A stretch of DNA of 64,000 nucleotides from positions 186,001-250,000 of the forward strand of contig NZ_JACVZE010000010.1 of the NCBI RefSeq assembly GCF_015461805.1, in the 5' to 3' direction. The notes below the pieces were generated by a model, which saw only the letters and a program-made list of their open reading frames with translations, did no database searches and was not told where the DNA came from. The stretch comes from Pseudomonas pisciculturae. GTDB taxonomy: Bacteria; Pseudomonadota; Gammaproteobacteria; Pseudomonadales; Pseudomonadaceae. The position numbers and the translations under genes were made by a program. This document shows, in pieces, positions 16,077 to 25,494 of this stretch. Positions within the stretch are counted from its first letter, which is position 1, and each line of letters begins with the position of its first letter.

Positions 16077-16641
16077 CCTTCAGCTCAATTTTTCTGTTTT
16101 TTAGCGACAATCAATGGGCCGTACTCCATTTTATATACTGCGAATTAATTGATCCGTTCTCGTTTGGTTTTATTGAAGGCGTTTTTCATGTTTGTCTTCC
16201 GCTGGGGCGGCGAGATGGACGATGCGAAGTACTCAGTGGGATGCCACTAACATGAGTGCTAAGCAGCCAAATGCGCCTTTGACGATCAGAGGGTAGGTTT
16301 GAGCGCTTCTGGCAAATGGTCTTGGTTTGTGAAAGTTATGGCAGCGATGCTTATGCAGGCCACGCGTCGGTAGCGGTTGTATTGGCGGGCCAGTGCCGAA
16401 TGTTGGGCGGCGATGTCCGTTATGTCTTGGCCTTAGGCGTCTTGCCTCGTGAGAACAAATCAAGCGAGAAGGTAGGCATGCCTGTGAATTGGTCAAGTGT
16501 ATTGGTTGTGGTTGAAAGCAGCTGAGACCAAGGCTTTATCGTTGGCTGGCACATATTCCTGTATTGTTAGCGCCACTGAGGGCGAGAAACCTGCTTGGCG
16601 GGGGTGGATTGCTGACTTACAGATATTCCTAAGGAAGAAGC
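16077..16641. other. Intergenic region with a recurring Pseudomonas short-ORF fragment
   Basis: About 565 bases before the STAND gene. On the minus strand a frame at 16496-16233 (ending AFGCLALMLVASH) is followed by MKNAFNKTKRERIN at 16189-16145. I recall similar short annotated ORFs recurring in Pseudomonas genomes, but cannot verify this. They appear here as disconnected pieces and are not called as genes. The upstream region of the STAND gene (16500-16640) should hold its promoter; none was clear. Confidence 0.35.
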
Positions 16642-19278
16642 ATGCGTTCAGCGTGGTCAGTGGATGGCAAGGATCTAAATACAAAACCTCGGACAGGGGG
16701 CGCCATTGCCGAAAAGGGATTTACGTTCCAGAAGGCCTACGCGCTGGTCAGGCTTACTTGGCTGCTCACGGGCGAAAAGGGTCTTGTTGAGCTGCGGTAC
16801 GAAGGAGCTCAGGACATTGACCTCAGGTTTGTTGGAAATCGTGAGGTCTTGACTCAGGCAAAAGATCACCAGCCTGGCAGTTTCAGCTACTCGAAGCTTA
16901 AAGATGTAATTGCTGGTTTTGCACGGGACCTCATCACAGCCACCGCTCGAGGGAGCCATGGTGAGGACTCCCCTAGTTTTCGCCTAGTTTGCACAAGTGC
17001 TCCTTATGAGGAGAGTGCATTTCAGATTTTTCGACGAGTTTTCGTTAAGGACCATGCGCAGGCGATTAAACCGCTGATTTCGACGCAATACAGAGAAGGC
17101 TTGGACGAGGACCAGGTGCTTAAGTGCCTGGTCAAAGTTTTGGAGCATGCAACGTTCGAGATTATTCTCCATGAAGATGCGATAGCAGACCTAAATGCCC
17201 AAGCGTCTTGGAATCTCGTGAGATTTGGGGTACCCCCCGAGCACGTTCGCTCCAGTGTTGCAAGGTTGCAGGCGGCGCTGGTGCCGCGGGCGACCTTTCA
17301 GCTCTCAGATGTGGTCGAGAACCTAGTGGGGCTGCCAGATGGGCATCCAGGTAAGGATGGAGCAGCTTGTCGGTTGTTGCCGGCTCAGCACTTTCTCGAA
17401 TTGACAAGTTCGATGCGAACTGCATTTCTTCATGGTGCGGTGCAAAGTTTATGGGCAGCAGTCGCCAACGATCTAGATGTATCAAGATCTGAAGTTTCAG
17501 GAGTCCGGCAAGCGTTGATCGACGTTCAGATCTCGGGCGGAATGGTTGTCGTTGAGGGAAATTCAGGCACCGGGAAAAGCGCGCTGGTTCGTCGTATTGC
17601 TTGGGATGCTCATCGAGCAGGAACACACCTTGTGCTAGAAGTTGTCGTACCCGGTGAGGTGGAGGATGCGAACTGGAAAACGATTCTTAGTTTACTGGCA
17701 CTCTCCAGCAAACCACTGCTACTGGTAATCGATGATGTATGGCGCCATCGTGAGTTCGTTGAAGCGCTGGAGCGTCATATTAGGCCTGGATTGTGTGTCG
17801 TTGGAACGAGTCGGCCTGTGATCCTCTCCCAGAAGTCAGAAGTGACCATGCTCGCGGTCCATCCTGTACGGCTGGGGCCGCTCTCAGATGAGCTTGTTGG
17901 AGATCTGCGCCGCCTTGTCGGCGCAGATCAAAATACTGCCCCGCAGGTGGGTAATGGACAAGTCGCAAGGTTTATGGAACATGGGCAACTGTTGGCCTTG
18001 TCGCTAACTTTGCAAGGCGGTTCGTTGAATGAATTTGCCGCTAACATTCTCCGGCCTCTGCGCAGTAAATTGACATTCGATGGATTTTTGGGCCTTTGCA
18101 TTTCTGGCCGCTATGACCAATCGGCTCCACTATCGTTGTTCGAACGCATTCGACCCGATGGGGTGGCGTTCTGGAAAGACGAGAGCTTCTTTGGGTTAGT
18201 GGCAGTTCAAAAGACAAAAAATGGAGTCTCTCGATTAAAGGTCGGCCATTCTCTGGTCGCTCAAGCAATTATCGAAAATGAGGATGAGAGCGTTGTCAAT
18301 CGTACAATCTATTTTTGCGAGGCGTGCGATTCAGAGATCGTGGCGGAGCGAAGGTTTGTGGTCCGTTTACTCAGGGACGTGCTTGCTGATGACGATCTGT
18401 TAGAAGATGTGAAATCGAAACGCAAACTCTTGGCCGCAGCTATTCACAAACTACTCGATAATGCTTCTTTCTCGGATGCTCATCGTTTGGCGAAGATGCT
18501 CGTGTCGCTCGGCCAACCCGCGCTTGCGCAAAAATTTCTTGCTGCCGCGAAGGCGGACCGCGTAATAGATAGTGTTGACGTTGGCCTAGCACTGAGTTTT
18601 AGACGGCGTGAAGATTATGAAGAGCTCTATCCGCGCATCCTCGAATTCTTCGAAAGTGAGCCGAATGCTCCCGGCCGACGTCGGTTTGTGTATCGAGTAC
18701 AGGACCTTGGTTCGCCTGCGCAGCAGCTTGCAGTTATTGAGCAGACTGCAAACTGGGTGATGAAGCACGACTTTCCAGCCGAGGAAACACTTGCGGTCCT
18801 GCAGCTTGGGGTCAGTGCCAGGGAGCGCGGGGCTACATTACGGTTGCAGCCAATGATTCAGGCATACCTCGAATCAGATTCCCTCGATATAGATATTCTC
18901 CATGCTGCTATTTCACCTTCTCGACGCATGAGAATACCTGAGCTTTCGTGCAACCTGATCCGTTCAGTCATGAGTGTCCTTCATGGGGCAGAGGTATGGA
19001 GCTCACGCCACAAGAGTTTGGTGCGGAGGGTCGCTGAGCTTGCTACATCTGAGCTCGATGAGGGCACCAGAAGTGCTTTGGGGGAGATGATCATTGCAAC
19101 CTTTGACGAGGATGAGAGTCGAGCAAAGCGGGTGAAGACGGTTAGGGCCGCTATTATTGTGGGAGGCGTTGAAACGACTATGCTGATTAGCGATGAAATT
19201 CTCGCCATGAAGGCCCTAGGCTGGGAAGAGGCTGATCAACTCCAACGCCATTTTAACCATCGGTTTAAGCGCGCCTAG
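16642..19278 (+). CDS. Cap4/DUF4297-like nuclease fused to STAND-type ATPase (Avs-like defence protein)
   Basis: 878 residues, ATG 16642 behind AAGGAAG. Residues about 18-150 resemble the Cap4/DUF4297 endonuclease domain: 'GGAIAEKGFTFQKAYALVRL', then Glu54, 'DIDL' (Asp58, Asp60) and 'TQAK' (Gln72, Lys74), i.e. the E...DxD...QxK core of a PD-(D/E)xK nuclease. Residues about 300-450 are a P-loop NTPase with Walker A 'GNSGTGKS' (Lys312) and Walker B 'LLLVIDDVW' (Asp364-Asp365), as in STAND/NACHT proteins. The C-terminal about 400 residues are helical and repeat-like, the place where STAND proteins sense their trigger. Avs proteins share this plan but are larger, and none of their specific signatures is identified. 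Predicted outcome: trigger binding, oligomerisation, DNA cleavage and abortive infection. Confidence 0.72.
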   Translation: MRSAWSVDGKDLNTKPRTGGAIAEKGFTFQKAYALVRLTWLLTGEKGLVELRYEGAQDIDLRFVGNREVLTQAKDHQPGSFSYSKLKDVIAGFARDLITATARGSHGEDSPSFRLVCTSAPYEESAFQIFRRVFVKDHAQAIKPLISTQYREGLDEDQVLKCLVKVLEHATFEIILHEDAIADLNAQASWNLVRFGVPPEHVRSSVARLQAALVPRATFQLSDVVENLVGLPDGHPGKDGAACRLLPAQHFLELTSSMRTAFLHGAVQSLWAAVANDLDVSRSEVSGVRQALIDVQISGGMVVVEGNSGTGKSALVRRIAWDAHRAGTHLVLEVVVPGEVEDANWKTILSLLALSSKPLLLVIDDVWRHREFVEALERHIRPGLCVVGTSRPVILSQKSEVTMLAVHPVRLGPLSDELVGDLRRLVGADQNTAPQVGNGQVARFMEHGQLLALSLTLQGGSLNEFAANILRPLRSKLTFDGFLGLCISGRYDQSAPLSLFERIRPDGVAFWKDESFFGLVAVQKTKNGVSRLKVGHSLVAQAIIENEDESVVNRTIYFCEACDSEIVAERRFVVRLLRDVLADDDLLEDVKSKRKLLAAAIHKLLDNASFSDAHRLAKMLVSLGQPALAQKFLAAAKADRVIDSVDVGLALSFRRREDYEELYPRILEFFESEPNAPGRRRFVYRVQDLGSPAQQLAVIEQTANWVMKHDFPAEETLAVLQLGVSARERGATLRLQPMIQAYLESDSLDIDILHAAISPSRRMRIPELSCNLIRSVMSVLHGAEVWSSRHKSLVRRVAELATSELDEGTRSALGEMIIATFDEDESRAKRVKTVRAAIIVGGVETTMLISDEILAMKALGWEEADQLQRHFNHRFKRA

Positions 19279-19424
19279 AGCTGGTTTCACTTGATGGGCA
19301 AAGGCGTGCAGCTGGATGTTCTACATATTGGCGAGGGCTTGGGGCTGGCTGCCGTGATGTATTTAAGTTGAACAGATATCCGGGTAATCATTGGGTTCCT
19401 TGAATGGAGGAAGGGGTTAGTCTC

Positions 19425-20312
19425 ATGGAGAAAGCTCAAAAAGTATTAGATGCGTTGAATGCATATAAGAATAAGATGATTGATGCCAGTCAGCTTAGGC
19501 GGGCTATCAATCAGCGATTTAGTAGTGAGTTGAGGGCGTTGCGCGATGAAAAGGATCGCGTCGACAGCTTTGAGGGTGAAGAATTACCTCGCTCAATGAA
19601 CAACATGTTTTACTACAGTCTCCGTACAGGGAATGCAACTGCTTACGGAGCGAAGCACTTGTTTTTGAGTGACCAGATATCAGCCGCTCACTTGCATCGA
19701 AATCGTCACTATCAGTGGGTGCTCGCTGAAGCCTATGAGGGCTTTGAAGACTTTCTGGAGTCTATCTATGCTGCGGTCGGATTTGCTGATCCTGATTTCT
19801 GGGTGCCCTCAGAGTTCAAGCCTGCTTGGAATGTCGATCCTGCTACGCAAAATTATGAATGGCATGTTGAGCAAGTTAAATATAAGAAAAATAAGCCGCG
19901 CAGTATATTGGTCAGCTTTAGGAACGCGTTCAAGGAGCTTCGAGACATAGAAGTTAGTAATAAGTGCGCCGTCCACGCTCCGTTTGAAATTAGCTTGATT
20001 TCAAAGCTGCGTCATCTGATAGTGCATAATGCTGGGAGGGTGGAAAACAAGGATGAAGTTATCCGCAGAGCGCTCACTGAGGCAGCTGTTAATGACAAGG
20101 ATAAAGACGCTCTTACTGTCAGGGCAGGTATGTTTTTCAATAGATTTAAAGATAGTAAGGAAGAACTTGTGTTTCTGGTAGGGCACGAAAATCCACATTT
20201 CAGTTTTATATCTACTTATAATTTGGAGGACTTGCTCGGGTTTTTAGTGAGTTATGCTCAGGAGCTGACAGAAATCTGCATGAAACACCTCTACCCCCAT
20301 CGCTATCCTTAA
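19425..20312 (+). CDS. HEPN-like hypothetical protein
   Basis: 295 residues from the ATG at 19425, preceded by GGAGGAAGG; the ATG at 19404 lies upstream of that site and is rejected. The protein is mostly helical. Near the C-terminal third it has 'LRHLIVHNAG' with Arg196-x4-His201, the R-x4-6-H signature of HEPN RNases, after an acidic helix 'EAYEGFEDFLESIYAAVGF'. This pattern is common in small HEPN-type proteins of defence islands. RNA cleavage is possible but not shown. It follows the STAND gene by 146 bases on the same strand and precedes the SMC-like ATPase, so it could act with either or alone. Codon use is AT-rich, unlike the core genes. Confidence 0.55.
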   Translation: MEKAQKVLDALNAYKNKMIDASQLRRAINQRFSSELRALRDEKDRVDSFEGEELPRSMNNMFYYSLRTGNATAYGAKHLFLSDQISAAHLHRNRHYQWVLAEAYEGFEDFLESIYAAVGFADPDFWVPSEFKPAWNVDPATQNYEWHVEQVKYKKNKPRSILVSFRNAFKELRDIEVSNKCAVHAPFEISLISKLRHLIVHNAGRVENKDEVIRRALTEAAVNDKDKDALTVRAGMFFNRFKDSKEELVFLVGHENPHFSFISTYNLEDLLGFLVSYAQELTEICMKHLYPHRYP

Positions 20313-20797
20313 CCAGTATTTGCTTCGTCCCTTTTCCGAGATCAGATGCAGGTGCTTACGAGCGCGAGAGCTCAATACATACAGAAGCCTGCTCGCCGCA
20401 ATTTTTCAGGTAGCGCGTCAGCGCTACCCAGCGTTTAAGGCTGTAATCGAGGGCCTTGCCCCATATCCGAAATTGTGCAGTTACTGCCTCCGGCTGTCTT
20501 TACTGCACGAACCGTACGTCAAGGCGTAGAAAGGCCAGTCAACTGGCATGGTGCTTCCTCGGCATAATCAAAAATGGCGCTGAAGGCGTAAAGAGGCGTT
20601 TCTCGATGCGAATTTTTTGAGGAGTATACAGCCCTCTAAACCGGACTCTGTATCTGGGGCTGAGAGGCAGGTTGGGCGCATACCTATCTTGTACGAGACT
20701 GCCGAGAGTGTTCCGAGCTCCGGCCTTTCCATAGCGCCTGGTAATGGCTTCTTGATGTCAGTCCGGTTACGCTGATGCCCATCAGGGAGGAGGCGCG
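20313..20797. other. Intergenic region upstream of the SMC-like ATPase
   Basis: About 485 bases. A 69-codon frame at 20320-20529 has no ribosome site and an implausible Cys/Arg/Leu-rich composition, so I do not call it. The region contains the hairpin at 20409-20428 and presumably the promoter for the downstream ATPase. Confidence 0.4.
20409..20428. repeat. Perfect hairpin
   Basis: GGTAGCGC / GCGCTACC, 8-bp stem with a 4-base GTCA loop, about 100 bases after the HEPN-like gene. No T-tract follows. Confidence 0.45.
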
Positions 20798-23665
20798 ATG
20801 AGCCAGTACCTTTTAAGTTTTGCAAGGCAGAACCTTGAGGGGCGCACTGATGCTTACCTGGTGCTTCTCTGGTGTATATACCAGGCTAACCAAAGCAAGG
20901 GCCGCTACTCCGATCACATCAAATCACACATCACCACGGCGTCGGATCAGCTGCTGGGGCGCAACTACCAACGTGTCGCTGCTCGCTTCAAGAAAGTGCT
21001 TGATAAAAGGTCTGAACTGGATCGAATACCACCCTCGGGCTTGAGAGCGTTGGATTACCTTCGCGTCAAGAATTTCCGTGGCTTTGGGGAGTTTGGCGCC
21101 GACGATAAAGGAACGTTCATTCGATTCAGTAGGCTGAAAAACATTTTCTACGCGCCCAATGGTGGCGGTAAATCATCACTCTGCGAAGCCATCGAAATTT
21201 GCACCACTGGGGACATCAAGGAAGCCGCTAGGCGCAAGACCAAGGTGAAGCAGTACATCGCACGAGGAGAAACCAAGCCTCAGCTCGCTCTCTGGGGAAC
21301 GAATAAGCTCAAAATTGCGCCCAGTATCAGTTGGTCGAGCTGTTTCATTGATCGCAATCGCCTTCAGGAGTTTTCGCTCCTGGGCTCCAAGGACACAGGC
21401 AGTGGCGAAAGTGATGTCTTGGCCACCTTGTTCGGATTGGAAGAGCTTCAAGAAGTCATCTCTCGTTTCGTCCGCCCTGAAAGTTTTACGCTCAAAGCAT
21501 TTATGCGTGCCGACCAAGCCGAGGCACTGACCAACCTTGAACGCGCTCGAACAGAACTAGGTCAACAGAGGAGCAAGCACAGGGCAGATCTTCAAGCCGC
21601 GGTTTCGGAGATATGTCAGCTCTTGGGGCTGCGGCCCGATCAGGATTTTGAAATTCGACCAAAGGTACAGCGGCTGCGCAAAACGATAGACATGCACATC
21701 CGTGGGGCCGAGCGACTGCGAGCAGCCAAAGCACCAGTGGTCATTCCTGTGAAAGGCGTTGCACGTACTTCTGCCATCGCCAAGCGGTTGCTCAACCGCA
21801 GAACCCAGATCGAGACAATTTTTCTACAAAGGGCCAGTGACGTTAACTATCGCGCGGTTTTTGAAGCCTTGGAAGCCATTGAACAACAGTCTGAGCAAAC
21901 CTGTCCTGCCTGTTTGACGCCACTTGATCAGGTCACGGTGAACCCGTTTGAAAGGGCTCGCGACCAGATCAAAGCGCTCGGAGCATTGGAGGCCCTGAAG
22001 CAATCCAAGCTGAAAAATGATGCTCAAGTTGTCCTGTGTGCTTCAAGGATCGCTACTGGGATCAGTTCCGTGAAAGGTAATGTTTACGCTGATGTACCTT
22101 GCCCACTGGCGATGGACGCGTTGGAAGCGGTGCTCGCAGAATTCCATACGGCCACTGATCGCTCGACAGTGGCGGCGTCTGTCCTCAATGCTTTCATCGC
22201 GCTCTGTGCTGACAGTACAGCCCAAATCGAGACCTATCTGCGCGCCTGCGAGCGTAAGCGGCGGGCGGTTGACCAGGCAGAAGTTCAAGCGGCCCGTCTC
22301 GATGAGCTAATCGAACACCTCAAGAAGATAGATGAATCGTTGAAGCGAAAGTTCGACATCAAAACCCGTGCAGAAACCGAGTTCAAAACCGCCAATAACA
22401 GGATGCTTGCCTTGATAGGGCAGAGATCAGTTTTGCTCAACGATTCGGTGGATAACAGTCACTTCAACCAGTTGCTCAAGGATCTTGAGGCTGAATACCG
22501 AACGCTGTATGGCGACCTGCTGGATTACAAGCTAGATCTCGAGAAGGCGCGCATTACAGGGATCGAAGCCAAGGCTTCCGAGTATTACCGAGCGATCAAT
22601 AACCATGACGATGACCATGAGCAGATAGAGGCCCTGGCCTTTGAAAAGCTCACGGAGAGCTACCGGATCAAGATCACCAATGTGGACGGATCTCAGCTGG
22701 ATGCGTTTGCTGTGCTCAGCGAGGGGCATCTGAGGGCATTGGGCTTATCGATTCTTCTGGCAATGGCTGAGAAAAACAACTTTCCCCTCATCGTCTTTGA
22801 TGACGTCGTCAATGCGATCGACACGGATCACCGATCCAACATCATTGATCTGTTTTTCAATGACACTTACCTGCGTCGGATCCAGATGGTGGTGACCACC
22901 CATGATCGCCTCTTCTGGGAGCGCTTCTGCATCATCGCTGACCGTCATCCTCAATGCGACCAGCACGCAAACCATGTGCTCAGCTACACGAACAAAGGTA
23001 TCGTGGTCATTGATCACGCAGGTGGTTTTCAGAAAAAGGTGCACGTGGCGCTGTCGGTTTTCGACGTTCGGCAAGCATTGCTGTATTGCCGGATCTGGTT
23101 CGAGTCCATGGTGCTGGAGTTCTGCATTGAGAACGGCGTCCAGGTCACCGCGAACTTCAACAAATCGCAGCTCAAGAAGAGTATGTACCTGCAGGTGAGC
23201 CTGGAGCACACCTTCAAGCTGGTGGAGCCCTTCATTGACTACGACCTTTCTCATTTCAATTTCATCAAGAATGACCTAGTGAACTGGGGTGGCCAAAACC
23301 AGGAGCACCACGCCTTTGATGAAGGAAGCCTAAACTTTGTACACTCCAAGACAAGTGGTGAGGTCCTGAAAATCTACGATGCCATCCGCTTTCTGGAATG
23401 CCAGCTCTTCATGTACAAAAAGAGGGAGTCCGGAGAAAGGTACCTTGCAGAGGTGAATGAAAAAATCGAGAAGGGCCGCAGGAAATTGGCAGGACTCGCC
23501 AGGGCACCGGAAGAGGTGCAACAAGAACATCAGGTCGGGTTAAAGGCGCTGGAAAAGCGCGCCATTGAGCTAACCCAAGAGCTTCAGTTCATCGAGCGCT
23601 GCGTAGTGAGCGTTGCTGACCGCGAGCGAGCCAGGGATCTGCCAGCTGAGTTGCCGCCCACCTAG
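20798..23665 (+). CDS. SMC/RloC-like AAA ATPase with CxxC zinc-hook motif
   Basis: 955 residues, ATG 20798 behind GGGAGGAGG. After a unique N-terminal about 85 residues, 'LRVKNFRGFGEF' opens an ABC/SMC ATPase head with Walker A 'APNGGGKSS' (Lys125). A long coiled-coil arm contains 'TCPAC' (Cys369, Cys372), a Rad50-type zinc-hook motif. The head resumes with signature-like 'LSEGHLRALGLSILL' and Walker B/D-loop 'LIVFDDVVNAIDTDHR', then 'VVTTHD'. A C-terminal helical domain of about 200 residues has 'CRIWFE' (Arg765, Glu769) and His804. R-x3-E...H is roughly the layout of the anticodon-nuclease triad of PrrC/RloC. RloC also combines an ABC ATPase with a zinc hook. Fit to RloC is suggestive only; other hooked AAA_13-type ATPases are possible. 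Confidence 0.72.
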   Translation: MSQYLLSFARQNLEGRTDAYLVLLWCIYQANQSKGRYSDHIKSHITTASDQLLGRNYQRVAARFKKVLDKRSELDRIPPSGLRALDYLRVKNFRGFGEFGADDKGTFIRFSRLKNIFYAPNGGGKSSLCEAIEICTTGDIKEAARRKTKVKQYIARGETKPQLALWGTNKLKIAPSISWSSCFIDRNRLQEFSLLGSKDTGSGESDVLATLFGLEELQEVISRFVRPESFTLKAFMRADQAEALTNLERARTELGQQRSKHRADLQAAVSEICQLLGLRPDQDFEIRPKVQRLRKTIDMHIRGAERLRAAKAPVVIPVKGVARTSAIAKRLLNRRTQIETIFLQRASDVNYRAVFEALEAIEQQSEQTCPACLTPLDQVTVNPFERARDQIKALGALEALKQSKLKNDAQVVLCASRIATGISSVKGNVYADVPCPLAMDALEAVLAEFHTATDRSTVAASVLNAFIALCADSTAQIETYLRACERKRRAVDQAEVQAARLDELIEHLKKIDESLKRKFDIKTRAETEFKTANNRMLALIGQRSVLLNDSVDNSHFNQLLKDLEAEYRTLYGDLLDYKLDLEKARITGIEAKASEYYRAINNHDDDHEQIEALAFEKLTESYRIKITNVDGSQLDAFAVLSEGHLRALGLSILLAMAEKNNFPLIVFDDVVNAIDTDHRSNIIDLFFNDTYLRRIQMVVTTHDRLFWERFCIIADRHPQCDQHANHVLSYTNKGIVVIDHAGGFQKKVHVALSVFDVRQALLYCRIWFESMVLEFCIENGVQVTANFNKSQLKKSMYLQVSLEHTFKLVEPFIDYDLSHFNFIKNDLVNWGGQNQEHHAFDEGSLNFVHSKTSGEVLKIYDAIRFLECQLFMYKKRESGERYLAEVNEKIEKGRRKLAGLARAPEEVQQEHQVGLKALEKRAIELTQELQFIERCVVSVADRERARDLPAELPPT

Positions 23666-24116
23666 CCGGCATGTTGCAAGCCGCTGTCTGGATGGTTGCT
23701 CGAATGATCAGTTTGAACCGCCCTGCGTTTTGTAAATACCTCGTTGCCTTAAACTGATATCGAGTACGAGGAGCCCTGAGCAAGCCGCGTCTGGCTAAAA
23801 ACACAACGGCGATAAAAGGGTGAATACGAGGGAACGTCTTATGAGAGTTCAGAGCAACACATCAGAAAGGCAAAAGCCCGGTCGTTACCGGGCTTTGCAG
23901 ATCCCTCTAGGGAAGATAAAGCTCAAGTGCCTCAAGGGCTACCAGCCAAACTCTACGAGCGGTTGGCGCACATGTCAACGCTTTGCGTGTGGGACGAAGT
24001 AGTTAGGATATGTGTACCGTAATGTGTAGTCGTCAGAGCTGAGACAGTCCTGTCTAGCACTGTGGGCAGGTTACCATGCCGCAATCTGTAGTCGATACGA
24101 AGACTACTCAGCCTGA
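23666..24116. other. Intergenic region between the ATPase and recombinase module
   Basis: About 450 bases between two convergent units. It carries one strong hairpin (23873-23896). A 60-codon frame at 23820-24002 spans the hairpin and has no ribosome site, so it is not called. No other structure recognised. Confidence 0.45.
23873..23896. terminator. Perfect 9-bp hairpin, probable terminator
   Basis: AAAGCCCGG (23873-23881) / CCGGGCTTT (23888-23896) around a 6-base loop. The A/T ends of the arms give a short T stretch in either direction, so it may serve both converging units. Confidence 0.5.
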
Positions 24117-24515
24117 TTATCGGGTGTCTCTCAACGGTGCCATTACTGATTCTACGTCCAAACCGTTCATAAGGCAGTTGTGTGCTATTACTGACAGAGC
24201 CTCGAAAAGCTTGTCTCGCTGTCTTGCCAACGCAGCGTTCTCCGCTTGAAGACTTGCAATACGCTCTTCTAGACTCCTGCGCCGGCGGGCACCATCCGGA
24301 TCCCTCCCGCTTTCTCTCATTTGAACAATACGGGCGGCCTCAATTCTTTCTCCACGGTCACCTCCTAGCGTAGCTCGGCTTGTCAGGCCCAACCGGCGCT
24401 GCACCTCCGGTCGGGAAATGGGAACGATCTCCACTCCTGAGCTAATCATCTGGGCGAGGAGAGCGTCTATTGCTTCGTCAAGAGTGCCGCCCCTCAATGT
24501 CTGTCGTCGTGCCAT
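24117..24515 (-). CDS. Small coiled-coil partner of the recombinase module
   Basis: 132 residues, ATG 24515 behind AGGGG, eight bases after the stop of the recombinase fragment, so in one operon. The N-terminal half looks DNA-binding ('ISRPEVQRRLGLTSRATLGG'). Residues about 80-115 form a leucine/alanine-rich coiled coil ('SLEERIASLQAENAALARQR'). Such short proteins follow tyrosine recombinases in Tn554-like elements (TnpC) and in the three-gene 'gamma-mobile-trio' recombinase modules (GmtX); this order matches. It probably assists or directs recombination. Homology to either named protein cannot be confirmed here. Confidence 0.55.
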   Translation of the reverse strand: MARRQTLRGGTLDEAIDALLAQMISSGVEIVPISRPEVQRRLGLTSRATLGGDRGERIEAARIVQMRESGRDPDGARRRRSLEERIASLQAENAALARQRDKLFEALSVIAHNCLMNGLDVESVMAPLRDTR

Positions 24516-24523
24516 AGTTGCCC

Positions 24524-25429
24524 CTAGTCATCTGATACCGAACTGTGTCGTTTGTCCGAGTCCACAACCGTGATTGGACGCCCGTTTGGAAACACGCGTT
24601 GCACACCTCCATTGGTATCGCGTGCAAGGACAGATTTTAAATTCTTGAGCTTGTTTTCCTGGTCTGCTAGCCATACATCGCTGCCTGCCTCCCCGGTGCC
24701 TGCGTCGCGCATGATGGATATTGCCTGCGTCAGATTCTTGGCTTGTTTTTCAAGGTTGACCCGCTCCGATGGAGTGCCCATCAGATGTAGATGCGAGCAG
24801 CCATTCCAGCATTGAAGATGCTTAGGGCAGGGGGCCTGGGAGAAATCGTGGATACAACCTCCGAAAGGGGTCACATGCAGCGCCGTGGCGTGTACGGTGA
24901 GGAATGCTTCCGCAGTTGTTGTACCTTTATCTGATAGCAAAGCATGGTAACTATCGGTCAAAGCGCCATGAATTCGCTTACCTCTTATGGCTGTATGTAG
25001 AAAGTCGAGGCGCTCGTGATAGCTATTGAACGCCAGAAACTCATGATGGGCAGCGGTGTTTTCTTCAATGCTCGTGTGTTGGTAATAAACATTCTGGTCG
25101 AGGCGTTTTCGCCCCAGAGCCAATGCTTGCTGAACATCGCTCATACCGGTCAAGTGGTAAATTGTGTTCCGCCAGTGTCTAGGTTGGTGGCTTGTTAGCC
25201 TAATCGGAGTTCCATCGGATTCGGTTAATGAACGACGCGAAAAAATGGACGTATATTTTTCATCGTCACCTAATGCGTGATTGATATCCCCGAGGGTGAC
25301 CCGACGCGGGACCGCACGAAACACATTCGCCTCACGTCCACCGAAACGAAATTGGCCGTCGAAAGCGATCGCAAGCGTTTCGCTGGTTCTAAGTACGATA
25401 CGAACTTGTCCCCCGACATTTTCTGTCAA
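24524..25429 (-). pseudogene. Tyrosine recombinase, C-terminal fragment
   Basis: About 300 residues with the C-terminal half of the catalytic domain: 'TSHQPRHWRNT' holds the H-x-x-R box, 'LALGRKRLDQNVYYQH' the late Arg/His region and the presumptive nucleophile Tyr. A Cys-rich tail follows ('GGCIHDFSQAPCPKHLQCWN'), a zinc-ribbon-like end seen in Tn554-like integrases. The first catalytic arginine segment (TGxRxxE type) is missing, and the only available start (TTG 25429) has no ribosome site. The frame is open further upstream and overlaps the end of the next fragment in another frame. This looks like the remains of a larger recombinase gene joined by deletion to the N-terminal piece at 25495-25941. 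Confidence 0.62.
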
Positions 25430-25494
25430 TGCCGCGTGCCCACGGATCCTCGGGACGATCAGTCGCTCAATCTCCCCGGCGACGTAACGTCGCT

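Noticed and set aside
16233..16496. 87-codon minus-strand frame before the STAND gene
   Set aside because: Resembles recurring Pseudomonas short annotated ORFs from memory only; no ribosome site, and the downstream part is in another frame. Mentioned only in the intergenic entry.
20320..20529. 69-codon frame after the HEPN-like gene
   Set aside because: No ribosome site, and it spans the hairpin at 20409-20428.
16642..23665. Lamassu system (Cap4 nuclease plus SMC-like ATPase)
   Set aside because: The Cap4-like domain is fused to a STAND ATPase rather than being a separate LmuA, no LmuC-like gene is seen, and the SMC-like gene is 1.5 kb away behind a different gene.
23820..24002. 60-codon frame after the SMC-like ATPase
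   Set aside because: It runs through the hairpin at 23873-23896 and lacks a ribosome site.
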